Assembly (NCBI GenBank): GCA_947095535.1
Contig: OX352773.1
Location: forward strand, 131,593,781 to 131,657,780
DNA length: 64,000 nt
Direction of reading: 5' to 3'
From: Poecilobothrus nobilitatus
Taxonomy: Eukaryota; Arthropoda; Insecta; Diptera; Dolichopodidae
The number at the start of each line of letters is the position of its first letter. Position 1 is the first letter of the stretch. Shown here piece by piece: positions 22,979-34,729 of this stretch. The notes under the pieces are model-generated. The model did no database searches, was not told the origin of the DNA, and saw only the letters and a list, made by a program, of their open reading frames with translations. The position numbers were made by a program, and so were the translations under genes.

Positions 22979-23044
22979 ATAGGACATATATACTTATTTT
23001 TAATTTAATTATATTCTACTAGTTATATATTATAAGAAAAATCT

Positions 23045-23150
23045 ATATTATTTTTTATTAATCTATATGACCCAGCCGGGGTTTGAACTCGAGGGTTTTT
23101 GTATGAAAGGCCGGTATCTTAATCACTACACCATTAACTGGATAAATCAG
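23045..23150 (-). mobile_element. tRNA-derived SINE (family 1), diverged copy
   Basis: On the minus strand: TATCCAGTTAATGGTGTAGT (A box region), then ...GAGTTCAAACCCCGGCTGGG (B box GAGTTCAAACC) and TCATATAGATTAATAAAAAA. It shares layout with the copy at 45600-45743. It lies next to the family-2 SINE inside the P-type element. Confidence 0.7.
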
Positions 23151-24519
23151 AAAAAGTACATAAGTTCAATTGTGTAATTTTGTTTTGCAAGTTTTAGTAT
23201 TAATTATTAAATATTTGTGCTTTTAGAAAAAAACATGTGATTAAAAAAGCTAGGTAGATTGAACTAATCATTACGAAAATTACTAAAGATTACCGTGTCT
23301 GTGAAAAACATTTTACTAAAGAAATGGTAGGAAAATCAAATAAAAATTATTAAAAAGTACAATTCCAATTAAGGTTTTAGCCAAAGCCAATACATCAAAA
23401 ATTAAAATTAGATGATGTATTGTTAATTGCACCAAAAAATATAATAGGTAAAATGAAAATGATATAAAAATATTAAAAATTTATTAAAATTTTATTGTAT
23501 GAAAATATTGTAAAAGTTAAAAATAAATTGATAAAAAGAAAATTGTCACACAAAAAATTAAATTTTTAAAAAGATGGCTTCAAAATATAAATGTTTTAAT
23601 AGATCTTTATAATGATTTATAAAAATGAAAATATGAATTTTTTGAACTTTATAAAAATATGAATTTAACGTTGAATTAGATTATAAGTCTCTTGATTTTA
23701 GCGCTGAAAATGCCTTTTATTATTTTGGTGGTTGTCTGTTACAAAAATATCGAGCTTACCACAATTGTACAGCGGAAATTAAAGTGGATCCAAATACTAA
23801 TTTACAATTCATTTAATATTTTAAAGAATATGAAAAATGTATTTATGTATTTATGTATAAGTGTCAGGCCTCCTGAAAATATTATATATTCTTTAGATAA
23901 TTTAAAAAATAAATTTATTAAATATTTTAGTGAAATTAGTACAGAAAAAGATTTAGAATATAAATGATAAGAACGTTTAAAAAATGAACTTAATTATAAC
24001 TGTAGTAATAAATGTAACAAACCTTATTTTATAAAACTTTATATTATAGTCAGAATTCATAATTTAATAAAAATGTTAAAGAATTTGATATAAGACATAA
24101 AATGTTAATTGTTCAACATTTATAACATATTTTAAAGTTCTATTTTGCTTACGATTTTTACTACGATTGCTTATACTTTTCTTCAGAGCTTAAAATTATT
24201 TGTTTCAGTAAATCGTTTTTAAAACTTTTTGGATTAAATATTCTAAAACAACAACAAACATTTTTTTTTCAATTCTTTAAACTACAATTGATTTATATTT
24301 ATTGTGCGTTCTGCAGTTTTGACACAGTTTGCTGTATAGTGAGATTTCATATGCAAAATCGTTTCATATCAGTTTTTTGTGTTCTTTTCACATAATAAAA
24401 TCTTATTACTATCTATTTCTTTCAATTTTGTTGCTTTTTATTATTTTAAGTAGAATAGAAAAATTTGGTCACGTGGTGAGAGTGATTCATCTTATTGTAA
24501 TAGATAGTCTTTGATTAAA

Positions 24520-25175
24520 ATGTAAGAAACAATATCTTCTTACATGCACATAGATGCATAGATGCATTAGTATTACCCATAAGTAGGCAATGAAGAAAAT
24601 ATTTTCAGTCAACTTTGTAAAACAGCTGAGTGAACTGTGCTTATGTATTGCTTTAGTTCCTTCGGAAATAGTTTGCTGAACAGGGTTGTCAACTTTCGGT
24701 CGAAGAAAATCTGGAGAAAAAATTATGTTTTTTTTATGAGGAAAAATAAAAACAAAATTCTAAATATCTTTTATTAATTACTGTGCTCGGTTCGCGTTGC
24801 TGGTCCCAATCAGCGGTCTGTCACAAATATTTTTTTCTTATTGTCATTAAAATTGTCGTTAACTGTTTCTTAAATTTGATTCTTAATATTTTTAATTATC
24901 ACTTATTTTCAAATGTTAATCTAAAATTATGAATACGAACAAAATTATTATAAGCCGATCCCTTACGACGTTGCCCGTGAGAGAACAAATGTTGCTTTAT
25001 GACAATTACTTAGAGAACAAACTCAAACATTTTAATTTATTGCAATGCACTTTGGTAAACAATATTTTTCCTTCATGCGCAAATATAAATAATACTGATG
25101 TTTTACCAACACCTGAACATCCAATGTATAATTCAGTGAGTTTCAAGATTTATTCCATACACTTGTAACTTGTAA
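24520..25175. other. AT-rich spacer with a hAT-end-like motif, no gene
   Basis: CAGGGTTGTCAACTTTCGG at about 24683 looks like a hAT-type terminus, but no partner end is found. The plus-strand frame at 24929-25168 (79 residues) has no recognised domain. Its strand is opposite to the neighbouring Helitron, and I do not support it as a gene. Confidence 0.35.
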
Positions 25176-25179
25176 CGAT

Positions 25180-28100
25180 TGACCTTGCGATTTGTTTATT
25201 GTCATTGCAAATGCTAAACGTACCGTAAATTAAATACGTTTAAATTGAAATGACATATCTGATGGAAAGATTTTTATACGTGGAATTAATACAATTTCTC
25301 CTTTGTGTTTTTCAGTTAATATAGTTACTTCGATAATGTATTCACTAACTTTTCCACTACCAATCTTGTTCCATTACAGAGCCGTGGTTGATTTAAATTG
25401 CGTAAAACAATTATTGGCACACTAATTTTTAATTGCAGAAGGTGTGGTGGAGTTCCTGGTAAATCCAGTGAATTTAGAAATTCAATTGTTTAATTCTCAA
25501 CTTCATTAGGGTCCATAACGCAATCAATTGACGTGTATGTAATTGTTTGGCTACTTATCTTGTTTTAAATGCCTATATTTATTTCACTGACGTCTTTATT
25601 TTTCGCTGCCAGTATAGCACTATTGCTCAACCATTGATAATTTGTATAATTACTTTCAATATTGGGATATACACTTGATATTAAATCTTCTTTTGATTAA
25701 TTTATTACACAAAAATTGTCCGGTCATTTATTGCACAAAAATTAATCCTGTTGCATTGTCGCTTGCAATGCTGCCATTTCCAATGTTCAATAATTGATTA
25801 GCAAATAAATGGACAGCTGGATCGTTTTGTAATTGTACACGTATGTTTAAATTGAGTTATAAATTTTTAAACAAATCTCCAAAAATGAGACCGTTTTAAA
25901 CATGTGTTTAATTGATTTGCAGGTGTCGGTTGATGACCGGTAACGTTTGTCTGAAATCGCCTGCTCATATTATGAGAGCACCTCCAAAAGGTTGTTGGTT
26001 GCCTCGTACATCTTACAATATACGATCCAAAGCTTCTAAAAATCATTTTTTATGTGACATTGTGCATTCATCCCAAATAATAATCTTTCGCTATTCCAAA
26101 TGATTTTGAAATATTTCATGTTGGTGTTTCTGTTATTTTCATATTCAAAGGTAATTTTAACGCCGAATGTGCCGTTCTTCCACCATCTAGCAAAGTAGCA
26201 ATTGTCAATGCTATATTGCTGTTTGACCATATTGTTGCCAAAATTAACGAAATCGAATATCTTTTTGCAGTACTTCCTGTCACAGAAAGAAAATAGATTC
26301 TGCCAGTTTCAGAATTAACAGCTTGAATAATGTTGTCGTATACGTATTTTTGCTCATGCATGTTTGCAATATTTTGCTGAACAAATGTATTCAATTGATG
26401 AACATCATAATTTTTTTCACGTTGTATTTTTTTTAAGATTCAATACGTTCGCAACGGTTCGAAAAGCTGATGACATTGCCACTTGATTCAAAACTTCATT
26501 TACTATCATTAAACAAATATCTTCGATGTTAATTAATGTTTGATTATATATCTCCTTAGTGTGTGTAAGTTTGGATTTGTAGTTGTATTTCTTGCTTGAT
26601 GTAATATATCATCGGTCATTGCATCTTTACATATTTCCCATAACTTCAGTGGATCTGATGGAAAGCATGTATAATTGCAAATAATTAACGAATTTGATAT
26701 GAAAAAGCAGCAAGTAATGCATCGCAATGTTCATTGTTTTCAAGTAAATGTAATTGGCAGTCGTCACGATATGTTTCACACAATGCATTATTCACAGTTT
26801 TTAAATTCTAAAATTATGTTGGGTACAATTCTAAATGATGTCCACGTACATTAATCAATAACAAACAAAATAGCATTCAGCGTTATTTTGGTGTACATTA
26901 TATATTCGACCTAAGGCATACTACTGTTAAAGTTTTATATAAAGCACTACGGTGGATAAACATATTGTTGGAGTTGTCTAGGTAGTTGAATACTACAAGT
27001 TACCTACTGAGAAGTCCAGTAGTGTTTGAATGGATGAAACACTCCAAAATTAACTTCATTTTGAAGTTAAAAAAAAAAAAAAAATATTAATGATGGCATG
27101 AATATCATGGTGAAACGCATTCGCTCATAAATGAAGGTTTTTTTTTATTTATATTTTGCATAAAATCTTAAAGGTATTATAAAATGTTTTGTATATTCAA
27201 AAAATTACATACCTTACTCATGAATCATATGTTTTGTATGTATTTCAAATAATTCTGGGTCTATTGTTAAGTCTGGAATTTCAGCACAAATAATGCTATC
27301 AATTTCATTTGGTTGAATCTTATTCTTACACAAATTAGAATGTGAGCATGTGGCAAACCTCTCTTTTGCCATTCAATCGAGTACATCCAGTAGCGAACTG
27401 TGTCAAAGATTTTGAACTTCAAAATTAAATTCATCAATGATATTTAAAATTTTGCTTAAATACTCGTAATGTTATGACGATCAGTTTGCAAGTGTTCAGG
27501 CAATAAACAATTTTGAGAACATATGTGACAGCATCGTGTGCAAATTCATGCATGTGACGTGGGCTGTATATGTAGCTGATAGATTTGTTATTTGGCCAAC
27601 GTGATTTACGTTAGCATCAGTATTTATTGTATCATTCCACCGGTCGTCTTTGCCTTTGGTGGAATCGAATGAATAATAATCGTTGGGTTTCTATTTTTAT
27701 TTAGTGGACATGTACCCACTATATACTGATGATACAATTACCTACATTTTAAAATGTTATTTTCAAGATTCCCCAGAATTAATCTATACGCGTAGTAATT
27801 CATGCAACAAAGTTTTTTGTTTGTTTCTGCACCTGTAATATTTAAAAATTATTTTTGTTTTATCAATTTACTTAATTAATTTATTTCTAATTAAATTATT
27901 ATAAAAAAGTTTTTAACAGTTGTTGGATTTATCAATTGTAATTGAAAATGATAACCATCCTCCCATTGCTATCTATGGAATACTGAAATGCATCATAAGA
28001 ACGATGTGTTTCTCAAAAACGTTGTAGTTGATCATTTCGGCGATGCAAAAATAATATCTCTTGATTCGAATTCTTGACCAACAATTACAGTTGCTACTTC

Positions 28101-28500
28101 ATTTATAGTTGGTGCATTGAAACGGCTTGAATGTTCACCTACTGATATTTTATCAGCTCTAATTACAATTTGTGTGATTAGCAAGCATTGTTCAAGAACA
28201 ATGTCACGGAGTATTCCAGAAATAATTGCACATCGGGTATTGACTTGATCCTCGAAATTACCAAGAAAATATATCTGTAGGAACTTGTATTGTTCATCTG
28301 AAATGGGCCATAATGAACCTGCCCCGTGATATATTTGACTTTGCACTGTAAATGTTGGCATGAAATGATCAGTTATTATATTGTCTGCAAAGCCGTTTGG
28401 AAGCAAGTGTTGTACTTTCGAACATTTGTGATAAAATGTTTCGAATGAGAAGTCGTTCCTGATACTAATGTTAATAAAGATTCTGGTGGTTGATTAACTT
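25180..28500 (-). pseudogene. Decayed Helitron Rep-helicase
   Basis: On the minus strand the blocks follow Helitron RepHel order. At 28032-28406, a Helitron-like N-terminal region (SDEQYKFLQIYF ... RFNAPTINEVATVIVG). At 27330-27420, a Rep HUH-type block (YSIEWQKRGLPHAHILI). At 26533-26900, the inter-domain segment (ending ...CFPSDPLKLWEICKDAMTDD). At 26030-26394, a PIF1-type helicase with a P-loop degraded to GSTAKR from the family GGTGKT and an intact LLDGGRTAHSALKLPL block. At 25180-25860, the helicase C-terminus with [20 protein letters not shown] and FAMTINKSQGQS. Helitrons transpose by rolling-circle replication using these activities. Many stops and frameshifts, plus foreign sequence at about 26930-27200, make it inactive. 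Confidence 0.85.
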
Positions 28501-28569
28501 TTGGCAATTTTACCTTACCATTAGCGCAACACAACCCTGATGCTTCCTTTTTGTATTTACATCAAACAC

Positions 28570-28915
28570 TATACATATATAAGACATTCCAAGTAGAAAC
28601 ATATTTTTTAGTATACAAAATAAAAATTAGGTTGTGCCCCAAATAGTCGCGACATCTATGAATATGAAATTTATTCATCTTTTATTTTATACTAAATTAG
28701 TAAATTAAATTCGCTTCTTTTATAATTTTAACCTTAAAAAAAAAAGTTTTCTAAATAAAATAAATTGGTACAGTACACTGTAACTTTGTATTGCTATACT
28801 AGGATAGATAATAATATGAATATTGGTAATTTAATGTAGGTTTTTGTAAGTAATTTATATTCGATTGTTAGTTTTAAATAAATTTTATTTATTCTAGTTA
28901 TATAATATTACAATT
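28570..28915 (+). repeat. Long inverted repeat, left arm
   Basis: Reverse complement of 31265-31650 over about 345 bp, with small indels. Landmarks include TTGTGCCCCAAATAGTCGCG, ACATCTATGAATATGAAATT and ATTGCTATACTAGGATAGAT. Together the arms bound a 3.08-kb block and could be long TIRs of a foldback element or independent copies of one repeat. Confidence 0.7.
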
Positions 28916-30040
28916 CATTAACATAAAATTTAAAAACTTATTACAATAAAACAATTTTTAAAATACAAAGAAAAGATTAGTTATCTGTATGCTGAGCTGA
29001 ATGTGTTATGTAATAAATCACCAAATAAAATACTAAAAGATATTGAAATAAAAACACCTTTGTTTTTAGAGTTTCTTTCATTGACTGATTTTTTATTTTC
29101 CAATTTTTATTAATATTTACTTATATTAACTTTACTCATTAAATTGCAATTACAATGTTAATATATTGCAATCGCTGACCTACATTTAATAACATAATTA
29201 TGAATATTATAATTAATGATTGATCATATTACAAATTATAATATTTTCTAATTCACATAGAGAATATTCTAATTCACATTAGAGTTCAATGTATTAAAGT
29301 TCAATATTCTTGATTTTGTTACATTTTAGAAAAAATAGCTAAATATGATAATACTATGTAGGTATATAAATATTAAATTAAGTTAAATTATACAATAAAA
29401 TTATTGGATTATTAGAGTTATAAACGGAATAAACGAGAATGGATGTTAAATAGAATGTTAAATTTACAATATGCGTTGACAGATTTATTGTATAGTTTTT
29501 ATTTTTTAAACAAAATTAATTTTTTTTCTAGATATGTATGAGGAAAAATATACATGAGATTTCTGAAGTTGTGACAGACAATTTGTGTATTTAAGAAAAT
29601 TTTTTGTTTTTGCAAAATAAGCTAAAGAGTATAATAAAAAATGCGTTATTTAGAATGACTAATTTAACAATAATTCCTCGTTTCAATTGAAGTAAACCAT
29701 ATTGACTATATGACGAATTATTAAAATTTTTACTTTATAAATTTAAATGTATAAAATTATTAATTAACTTATTATTAATTAGCTTAACTAAGTATAGATG
29801 TACATAACATATGTACGAGTCCTAACCACTATTAATACGTACCCCTATATTATTTTTTTATCCCAATTTTCAATACATTATTTTTACTAGTAAATATTAT
29901 TGTATTTTAATAATATAATATGTTTTAGAAAGCTTATTTATTAAGCAATAAAATGTGGTGATAAATAAATTATATTAAAACAACGAAATATACAGTAATT
30001 TTATTCAATCAAAGCAATAAACAAGAAAAATCCAAACTCA
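28916..30040. other. AT-rich spacer, no gene
   Basis: No coding frame or recognisable repeat apart from short AT palindromes around 29200-29290 (two GAGAATATTCTAATTCACAT-like stretches). Confidence 0.45.
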
Positions 30041-30044
30041 ACCA

Positions 30045-30290
30045 AAAAAAAATATGGAACCTACAAATTACTCCCAGAATATTTTGTGTAAATTTCAAGA
30101 TTCTAGCTTTCTTAGTTTTTGAGTTAGCGTGCTGACGGACGGACGGACGGACGGACATGGCTCAAACGTCTTAGAATTTTTTTGTGATCCGATCCATACC
30201 TTTGAAGGTATATCTAGCTCGCTTATTTCGAGGTGTTACAAACGGAGGAGTAATTTTATTATATCCGATCCTATCGTACGGGTATAAAAA
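30045..30290 (+). repeat. Dispersed repeat B, 3' fragment
   Basis: It contains TTTTTGAGTTAGCGTGCTGA, a (CGGA)n run (30133-30155), ACATGGCTCAAACG, GATCCGATCCATACC, GGTGTTACAAACG and the end ACGGGTATAAAAA. The same sequence ends copies at 34729 and 63685. The left part is missing. Confidence 0.65.
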
Positions 30291-30479
30291 TTTTAATTTT
30301 TAGGTAAATATGAATATAAACATTAATAAATTAAGTTATGTGCATTTTTAACTGTAAAAGTGTTGCTGTAATATTTTGTAATAACATAATTTTTTTTCCC
30401 TCTTTCGCAATGGTAGTACACTATATTTTTCTCTTTCTAAAGTTGCGATAATATCCACGAAATTTCTCATGAAAACTAG

Positions 30480-30930
30480 CCTTAAAAAAAAGAATTTGAT
30501 TTTAAAAATAGACAAAATTGATTTTGAAAATTTGAACGAATTTGAACGAAAAAATACAAATATAATGCTAAAAAGGACAAATTTAAAGTGAAGAATATAC
30601 ATATACATATATATGTACATAGTTTTACAAAATAAGATTTGTTACATTTATCACAACAGTCATAATTAAAATCATTTTTTAAACGTTCATATAAATTATA
30701 TTCTAAATCTAAATTTCAAAACATTTCAATAAACAATTTAAAATATTTTCGATTATTATTTTTTGCCACTATGTACACTATGTATAAAATTTAACAAAGT
30801 TTCGCCTTTAAAAATACATTGCAATTCAATTTCAAATATTCCTATACTTAGTATTATAACAATACATAGGTACAATAACAAAATTGCGCCTTTAAAAAAG
30901 TATTGTAAAAATACTACCTAAACAATATTT
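30480..30930 (-). mobile_element. Internally deleted P-type element derivative
   Basis: On the minus strand, 30735-30860 matches the 5' non-coding region at 22260-22400 (GGAATATTTGAAATTGAATT, TACATAGTGGCAAAAAATAA). It is followed almost directly by 30625-30735, which matches the C-terminal coding end at 23950-24040 (AGAATATAAT-type block, AACGTTTAAAAAATG). The transposase body is gone, the structure of a non-autonomous deletion derivative. The segment 30485-30605 resembles 8545-8605 on the plus strand, so the left end is rearranged. Confidence 0.55.
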
Positions 30931-31264
30931 CGTTCGTTTCTCTATTACACAATAACAGCATGGTTTTGAAATGAAGTAACATATATTTTTCGACAAACAA
31001 AATGTAGCAGATCAGCTACAATTGTAGTAAAGTCACATCGCTGACATATATATATATACAGTCTTTGCCACTGACTACTGAGTAGTGAGTACTGAATTAC
31101 CAGTGTGCTTAAGCACTTTAATCGAAGTGGTGTGTTTTTTAAAAAATTTAATAATTTGAATGCTCAAAATTGAGTTTTAAAAAAACTCTACTGAAACTGA
31201 AAAATAAACACCCACTTCAATTAATAAAATTCATAAAATTTTATTAATTTCGATTTCATAAAAT

Positions 31265-31650
31265 TTTATGAAATATTACATAATTAGAATGAATAAAATT
31301 TATTTAAAACTAACAAGATAATCTAAATTACTTAAACCTACATTAAATTACCAGTATTCATATTATTATTTATCCTAGTAAAGCAATACGAAGCTACAAT
31401 GTATTGTACCAATTTATTTTATTTAGAAAACTTTTTCTTTTCAAGGTTAAATTGTATATCAAAGAAAAAAATGAAAAGCGTTTATATTTAAAATTATAAA
31501 AGAAACGAATTTAATTTACTAATTTAGTATAAAATAAAAGATGAATAAATTTCATATTCATAGATGTCGAGACTATTTAGGGCACTGCCTTATTTTTATT
31601 TTCTATACTAAAAAAATTGTTCTACTTGAAATGTCTTATATGTATATGTA
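31265..31650 (-). repeat. Long inverted repeat, right arm
   Basis: Partner of 28570-28915 in opposite orientation. The frame at 31541-31729 read across it is incidental. Confidence 0.7.
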
Positions 31651-31917
31651 TATGTATGTAGATATGTATAGTTTTTGGTTTTACCACATTAGTTTGCTTC
31701 GGTATAATCATATATCTTTTTCTAGATAAGCAAAAATAAATATACTAAACTATAAAAAAGTTTGTTTCACCTTAATTTAATATAATATTCAAAATATAAT
31801 ATGCTTAATTTATTTAAAAAAAAAATTACTGTTTTTAATCCTATTTTTTTAATATATTTATACACAATTATATATTGTTTATAAATACATACATACGTAT
31901 GTACATGTAATTGCCAG

Positions 31918-31922
31918 AAAAA
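31918..31922 (-). terminator. Pol III terminator of the tRNA gene
   Basis: A TTTTT run on the minus strand begins 10 bases after the mature 3' end of the tRNA, the usual RNA polymerase III stop. Confidence 0.75.
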
Positions 31923-31931
31923 GTTTAGTTC

Positions 31932-32002
31932 GCCTGCTGTGAGGTTTGAACTCACGACCCCTGGTTTACGAGACCAGTGCTCTACCACTGAGCTAAGCAG
32001 GC
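31932..32002 (-). tRNA. tRNA-Thr (anticodon CGT)
   Basis: The 71-base reverse complement folds perfectly. Acceptor GCCTGCT pairs with AGCAGGC, the D arm is GCTC/GAGC, and the anticodon stem CTGGT/ACCAG has loop CTCGTAA (anticodon CGT, reading ACG). The variable loop is GGGTC and the T stem GTGAG/CTCAC has loop TTCAAAC. The internal A box (TAGCTCAGTGG) and B box (GAGTTCAAACC) are intact. There is no intron and CCA is not encoded, as in eukaryotes. All stems are fully paired, so it is probably functional, in contrast to the SINE heads elsewhere. Confidence 0.95.
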
Positions 32003-33780
32003 TTAATAATAGTATTAAAAAAATACTTTAATTTTTAAAACGAAAATTATGCTATCATTGTTACATAATTCATAATATGTATGTATGTAATAAGAATGTT
32101 TTTTACCGCTTTTCTAATAATAATCATTAATAATAAAGATAAAAAATTTAAATATTATTGTTTCTGCTATTATAATTAAAAAATTACATAATAGGTAATA
32201 TATTATAACTCAAATTAAACCAAAAACAGTTTCTTAATAAATAATAATGAATAATGATTATGCTAGTAATAATGTTCATATTATGTATGGATGTATGACT
32301 ATCATGCTAACAAAACTACAGAATTATTCTTTTTTTATTGATAAGTAATTATAAATTTGTACATCGATGAACACACTTAAATAAGAGTATATTCAAAACA
32401 AATTACAAAGACTTTATATTATGAATATGAAATATTAGTACCCAGAATGTAAATTTTTAAGTGACTTTAGCTATAAATTATTTTCTTAATAATTCATAAT
32501 AAACTTTCCAGTTCAATAACTTAGCATGCACAATAATTCTATTAGAAACTAACTATGTTTTAGTTTTATGTAATCCTCTCTTTCTTACATATATTATAAA
32601 TACGCTTCAGCTTAATTCAAGAATTAACTAAATTACTTAACAAACTTATTTTAAAGCATTTCCGTTTTCTAGTCTAATTCTTGTAAAAAATTAGTAAATA
32701 TGTACATAATAATGGTTTCTGCATTACTAAATATATACCTGATTATACTTTCAATTTTTAATAGAGCAAAATAATATTTTATTTAAGAATTATTAATATA
32801 CTCTGTAAGCGAAAAAGTAACGCAATCGATACGATCACGCAAAGTGCCTGTTAATAAAAGCTGTAAAGAACTCTGTTAATAAAATTGATGACTAAAAATA
32901 CAAAAATGTTTATTTCGTTTTTTTTTTCTAAAAGTAAAATTTTTTTTTATTGTAAATTTCTCTTTTAAAGATATTATTTGACATATTATTTTGTAAGTTG
33001 ATGTTAACAACCTGCTGCGGCACGTCGATTAATCCAATTTACTTTCGTAAAAAATTGTGTTTAATTTTATAGCATGCATAGACCTGTGACAAATTGTTGC
33101 TAAATACTCTTAACTTGTCTGGCATCACAACCTATTAAAAATTCTTGTCGAAATTTTTTCTTTAATGTCATAAAAATCTACTGAATCAATTTCGTTAGGA
33201 ACCGTTAATTCATTCCCGATTCCGATTATATTATGATAATATTCTTTATTTTGGTTATTATTGTATATTTATTGGCATGCACTTACTAAGTAAAAATACT
33301 TTGGTCACAATAAAGCAAAAGGCAACAATACGCATTTATCGATAAAATCATTAAAAAATAAGCAATATATCTACTCTAGAACAAAATGTTGTACCAATTT
33401 TTTTTTTCTAATATCGTTTTTAGCTTATCTCCCAACTTCGACGTTTGAGTTCTTTTTCTTTTTACATTATTTAATATTAGAAAATTTTTTAACCTCTTTT
33501 AATATTATTTAATCGTAAAAAATATACATATTTTTGTTTTTAATACATAATTATGTGTGTATATTTTTAAAATGATTCATATTATCTAAAAAAAAAACTT
33601 ACGTAGACAATAGAGGCATAAGTAACAAGACTAAGAATAAATAATAATTATATTTAAGCAACGGACAATGGTTTTTGGTATTATTGTTTGTATTCTAATT
33701 TCAATTATTCAATTTTATTTTAGTTTTTAAAATAGAATTTCGTCTTCCAAATGCAACGGTTTCTTAACAAAATTAGCACT
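32003..33780. other. AT-rich spacer, no recognised gene
   Basis: Mostly AT-rich with many ATTAATAAT-type tracts. On the minus strand about 33115-33245 reads as a short protein-like stretch (IGIGNELTVPNEIDSVDFYD), flanked by stops. I do not recognise it, and it could be a transposon or gene relic. Confidence 0.4.
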
Positions 33781-34729
33781 AACGAGAAACAGTGCAGTAG
33801 ACTATGTCTTGCTCTGGATACCCGTATGAAGATAATATATGCTGGTTTTATAAAACTTCAAAATACAAAATTTACAAAATTTTAGATGTTTTCGTACCGC
33901 CGTTAAGTACCGAGATACCTATATTTATGTAAATGTTTGAGTTGTATGACAGCTAACTGAACCTGTTGCACCAACACAACCAAATTTCATAAAATTTGTT
34001 AGTATACAACTCGCCATCTTTTTACAAAATGTCAGATACCCAGCTTCAATAAACTCGGAGTTATTTTCATGTTATTTTCATGTTGCATGGCAGCTACCCC
34101 AACCTGTTGCAACAGCACAACCAAACTTTACAGAAGATATTGCCATAAAACTTGATCATCATTTGTAAGATTTCAGTCGCCTAGCTTTATTAAGTTCCAA
34201 GAGGTGCAAGAGGTCTCCACCGACTGCTCTAGCAGTTGGCATGTAACTTATTAATCACCACTTCTTCACTAAATTTCAAATACCTAGCTTTAATTGACAC
34301 TAAGCTATTTTCATTTAAAAAAAAAAGTTGAATGGCAGCTACCCGATGCTGTCGCACGAGCACAAACAAATTTTGCAGATGTTGTTGGTCTGTAACTCGA
34401 CACCATTTTGCAAAATTTCAGATACCTAGCTTCAATAGCTACTGAGTTATTTCCATATAAAGAAAGAAGTTGTTTGGCAGCTACTCGAACCCGGCGGCCG
34501 ACTTTAAATAGCGAAACTAACAATTTTTGCAAAAGTGACGTAAAAAAATTGCCGCCTCCTTGCTGCTTTATTTTTTTAGATATCGTGAGAACGAACGGAG
34601 GGACGTACATGGCTTAATCGACTGAGAATTCGATTCTGAGCCGATCTATACCTAGCTCGAATCCTTTAAGGTGTCACAGAAGTAATGGTAAATTTATTAT
34701 ACACTTGAATATATATACGGGTATAAAAA
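33781..34729 (+). mobile_element. Dispersed repeat B, copy 1
   Basis: It starts AACGAGAAACAGTGCAGTAG with ATACCCGTATGAA and ends ATATACGGGTATAAAAA. Between are about four degenerate units of roughly 110-150 bp containing TGTATGGCAGCTAC-type, CCAAATTTTGCAGA-type and CAGATACCTAGCTTCAAT-type phrases. After them come GTGAGAACGAACGGAGGGAC and ACATGGCTTAATCGACTGAG. Same architecture as repeat A but a different sequence. It has no coding capacity: frames at 34311-34617 are incidental. Confidence 0.7.

Larger units (their letters stand above)
22455..24060 (+). pseudogene. P-type transposase remnant: split THAP domain plus C-terminus
   Basis: An ATG at 22455 opens a 30-residue frame with MRKQYLKCCGCNYISERRNS, the Cys-x-Cys half of a THAP-type zinc finger. 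The other half follows 700 bases later: DYRVCEKHFTKEMVGK at about 23290-23340 supplies the C-x2-H pair. THAP domains bind the element's subterminal DNA. From 23690 a shifted frame reads 'AENAFYYFGGCLLQKYRAYHNCT', matching the C-terminal block of the pseudogene at 16207-16590, and ends near 'YIIVRIHNLIK'. The catalytic core is deleted and several stops occur, so it is dead. Confidence 0.65.
22260..24515 (+). mobile_element. P-type element copy with THAP-coding start, internally deleted
   Basis: The 5' non-coding part (22260-22400, AAGTATAGGAATATTTGAAA) matches the deletion derivative at 30735-30860. The 3' non-coding part (24053-24515) matches 8615-8961 and 12245-12370. Coding remnants lie between (see the pseudogene entry). 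The middle of the transposase is missing, and two SINEs are inserted at 22820-23150. Confidence 0.65.

Noticed and set aside
25912..26103. Plus-strand 63-residue frame with Cys and Pro
   Set aside because: It is the complement of the Helitron helicase Walker-B region on the minus strand.
31767..31988. 73-residue minus-strand frame
   Set aside because: Its start lies in the tRNA-Thr gene and the rest is low-complexity.
34311..34617. Overlapping frames on both strands
   Set aside because: They lie within dispersed repeat B and have no conserved counterpart in copy 2.
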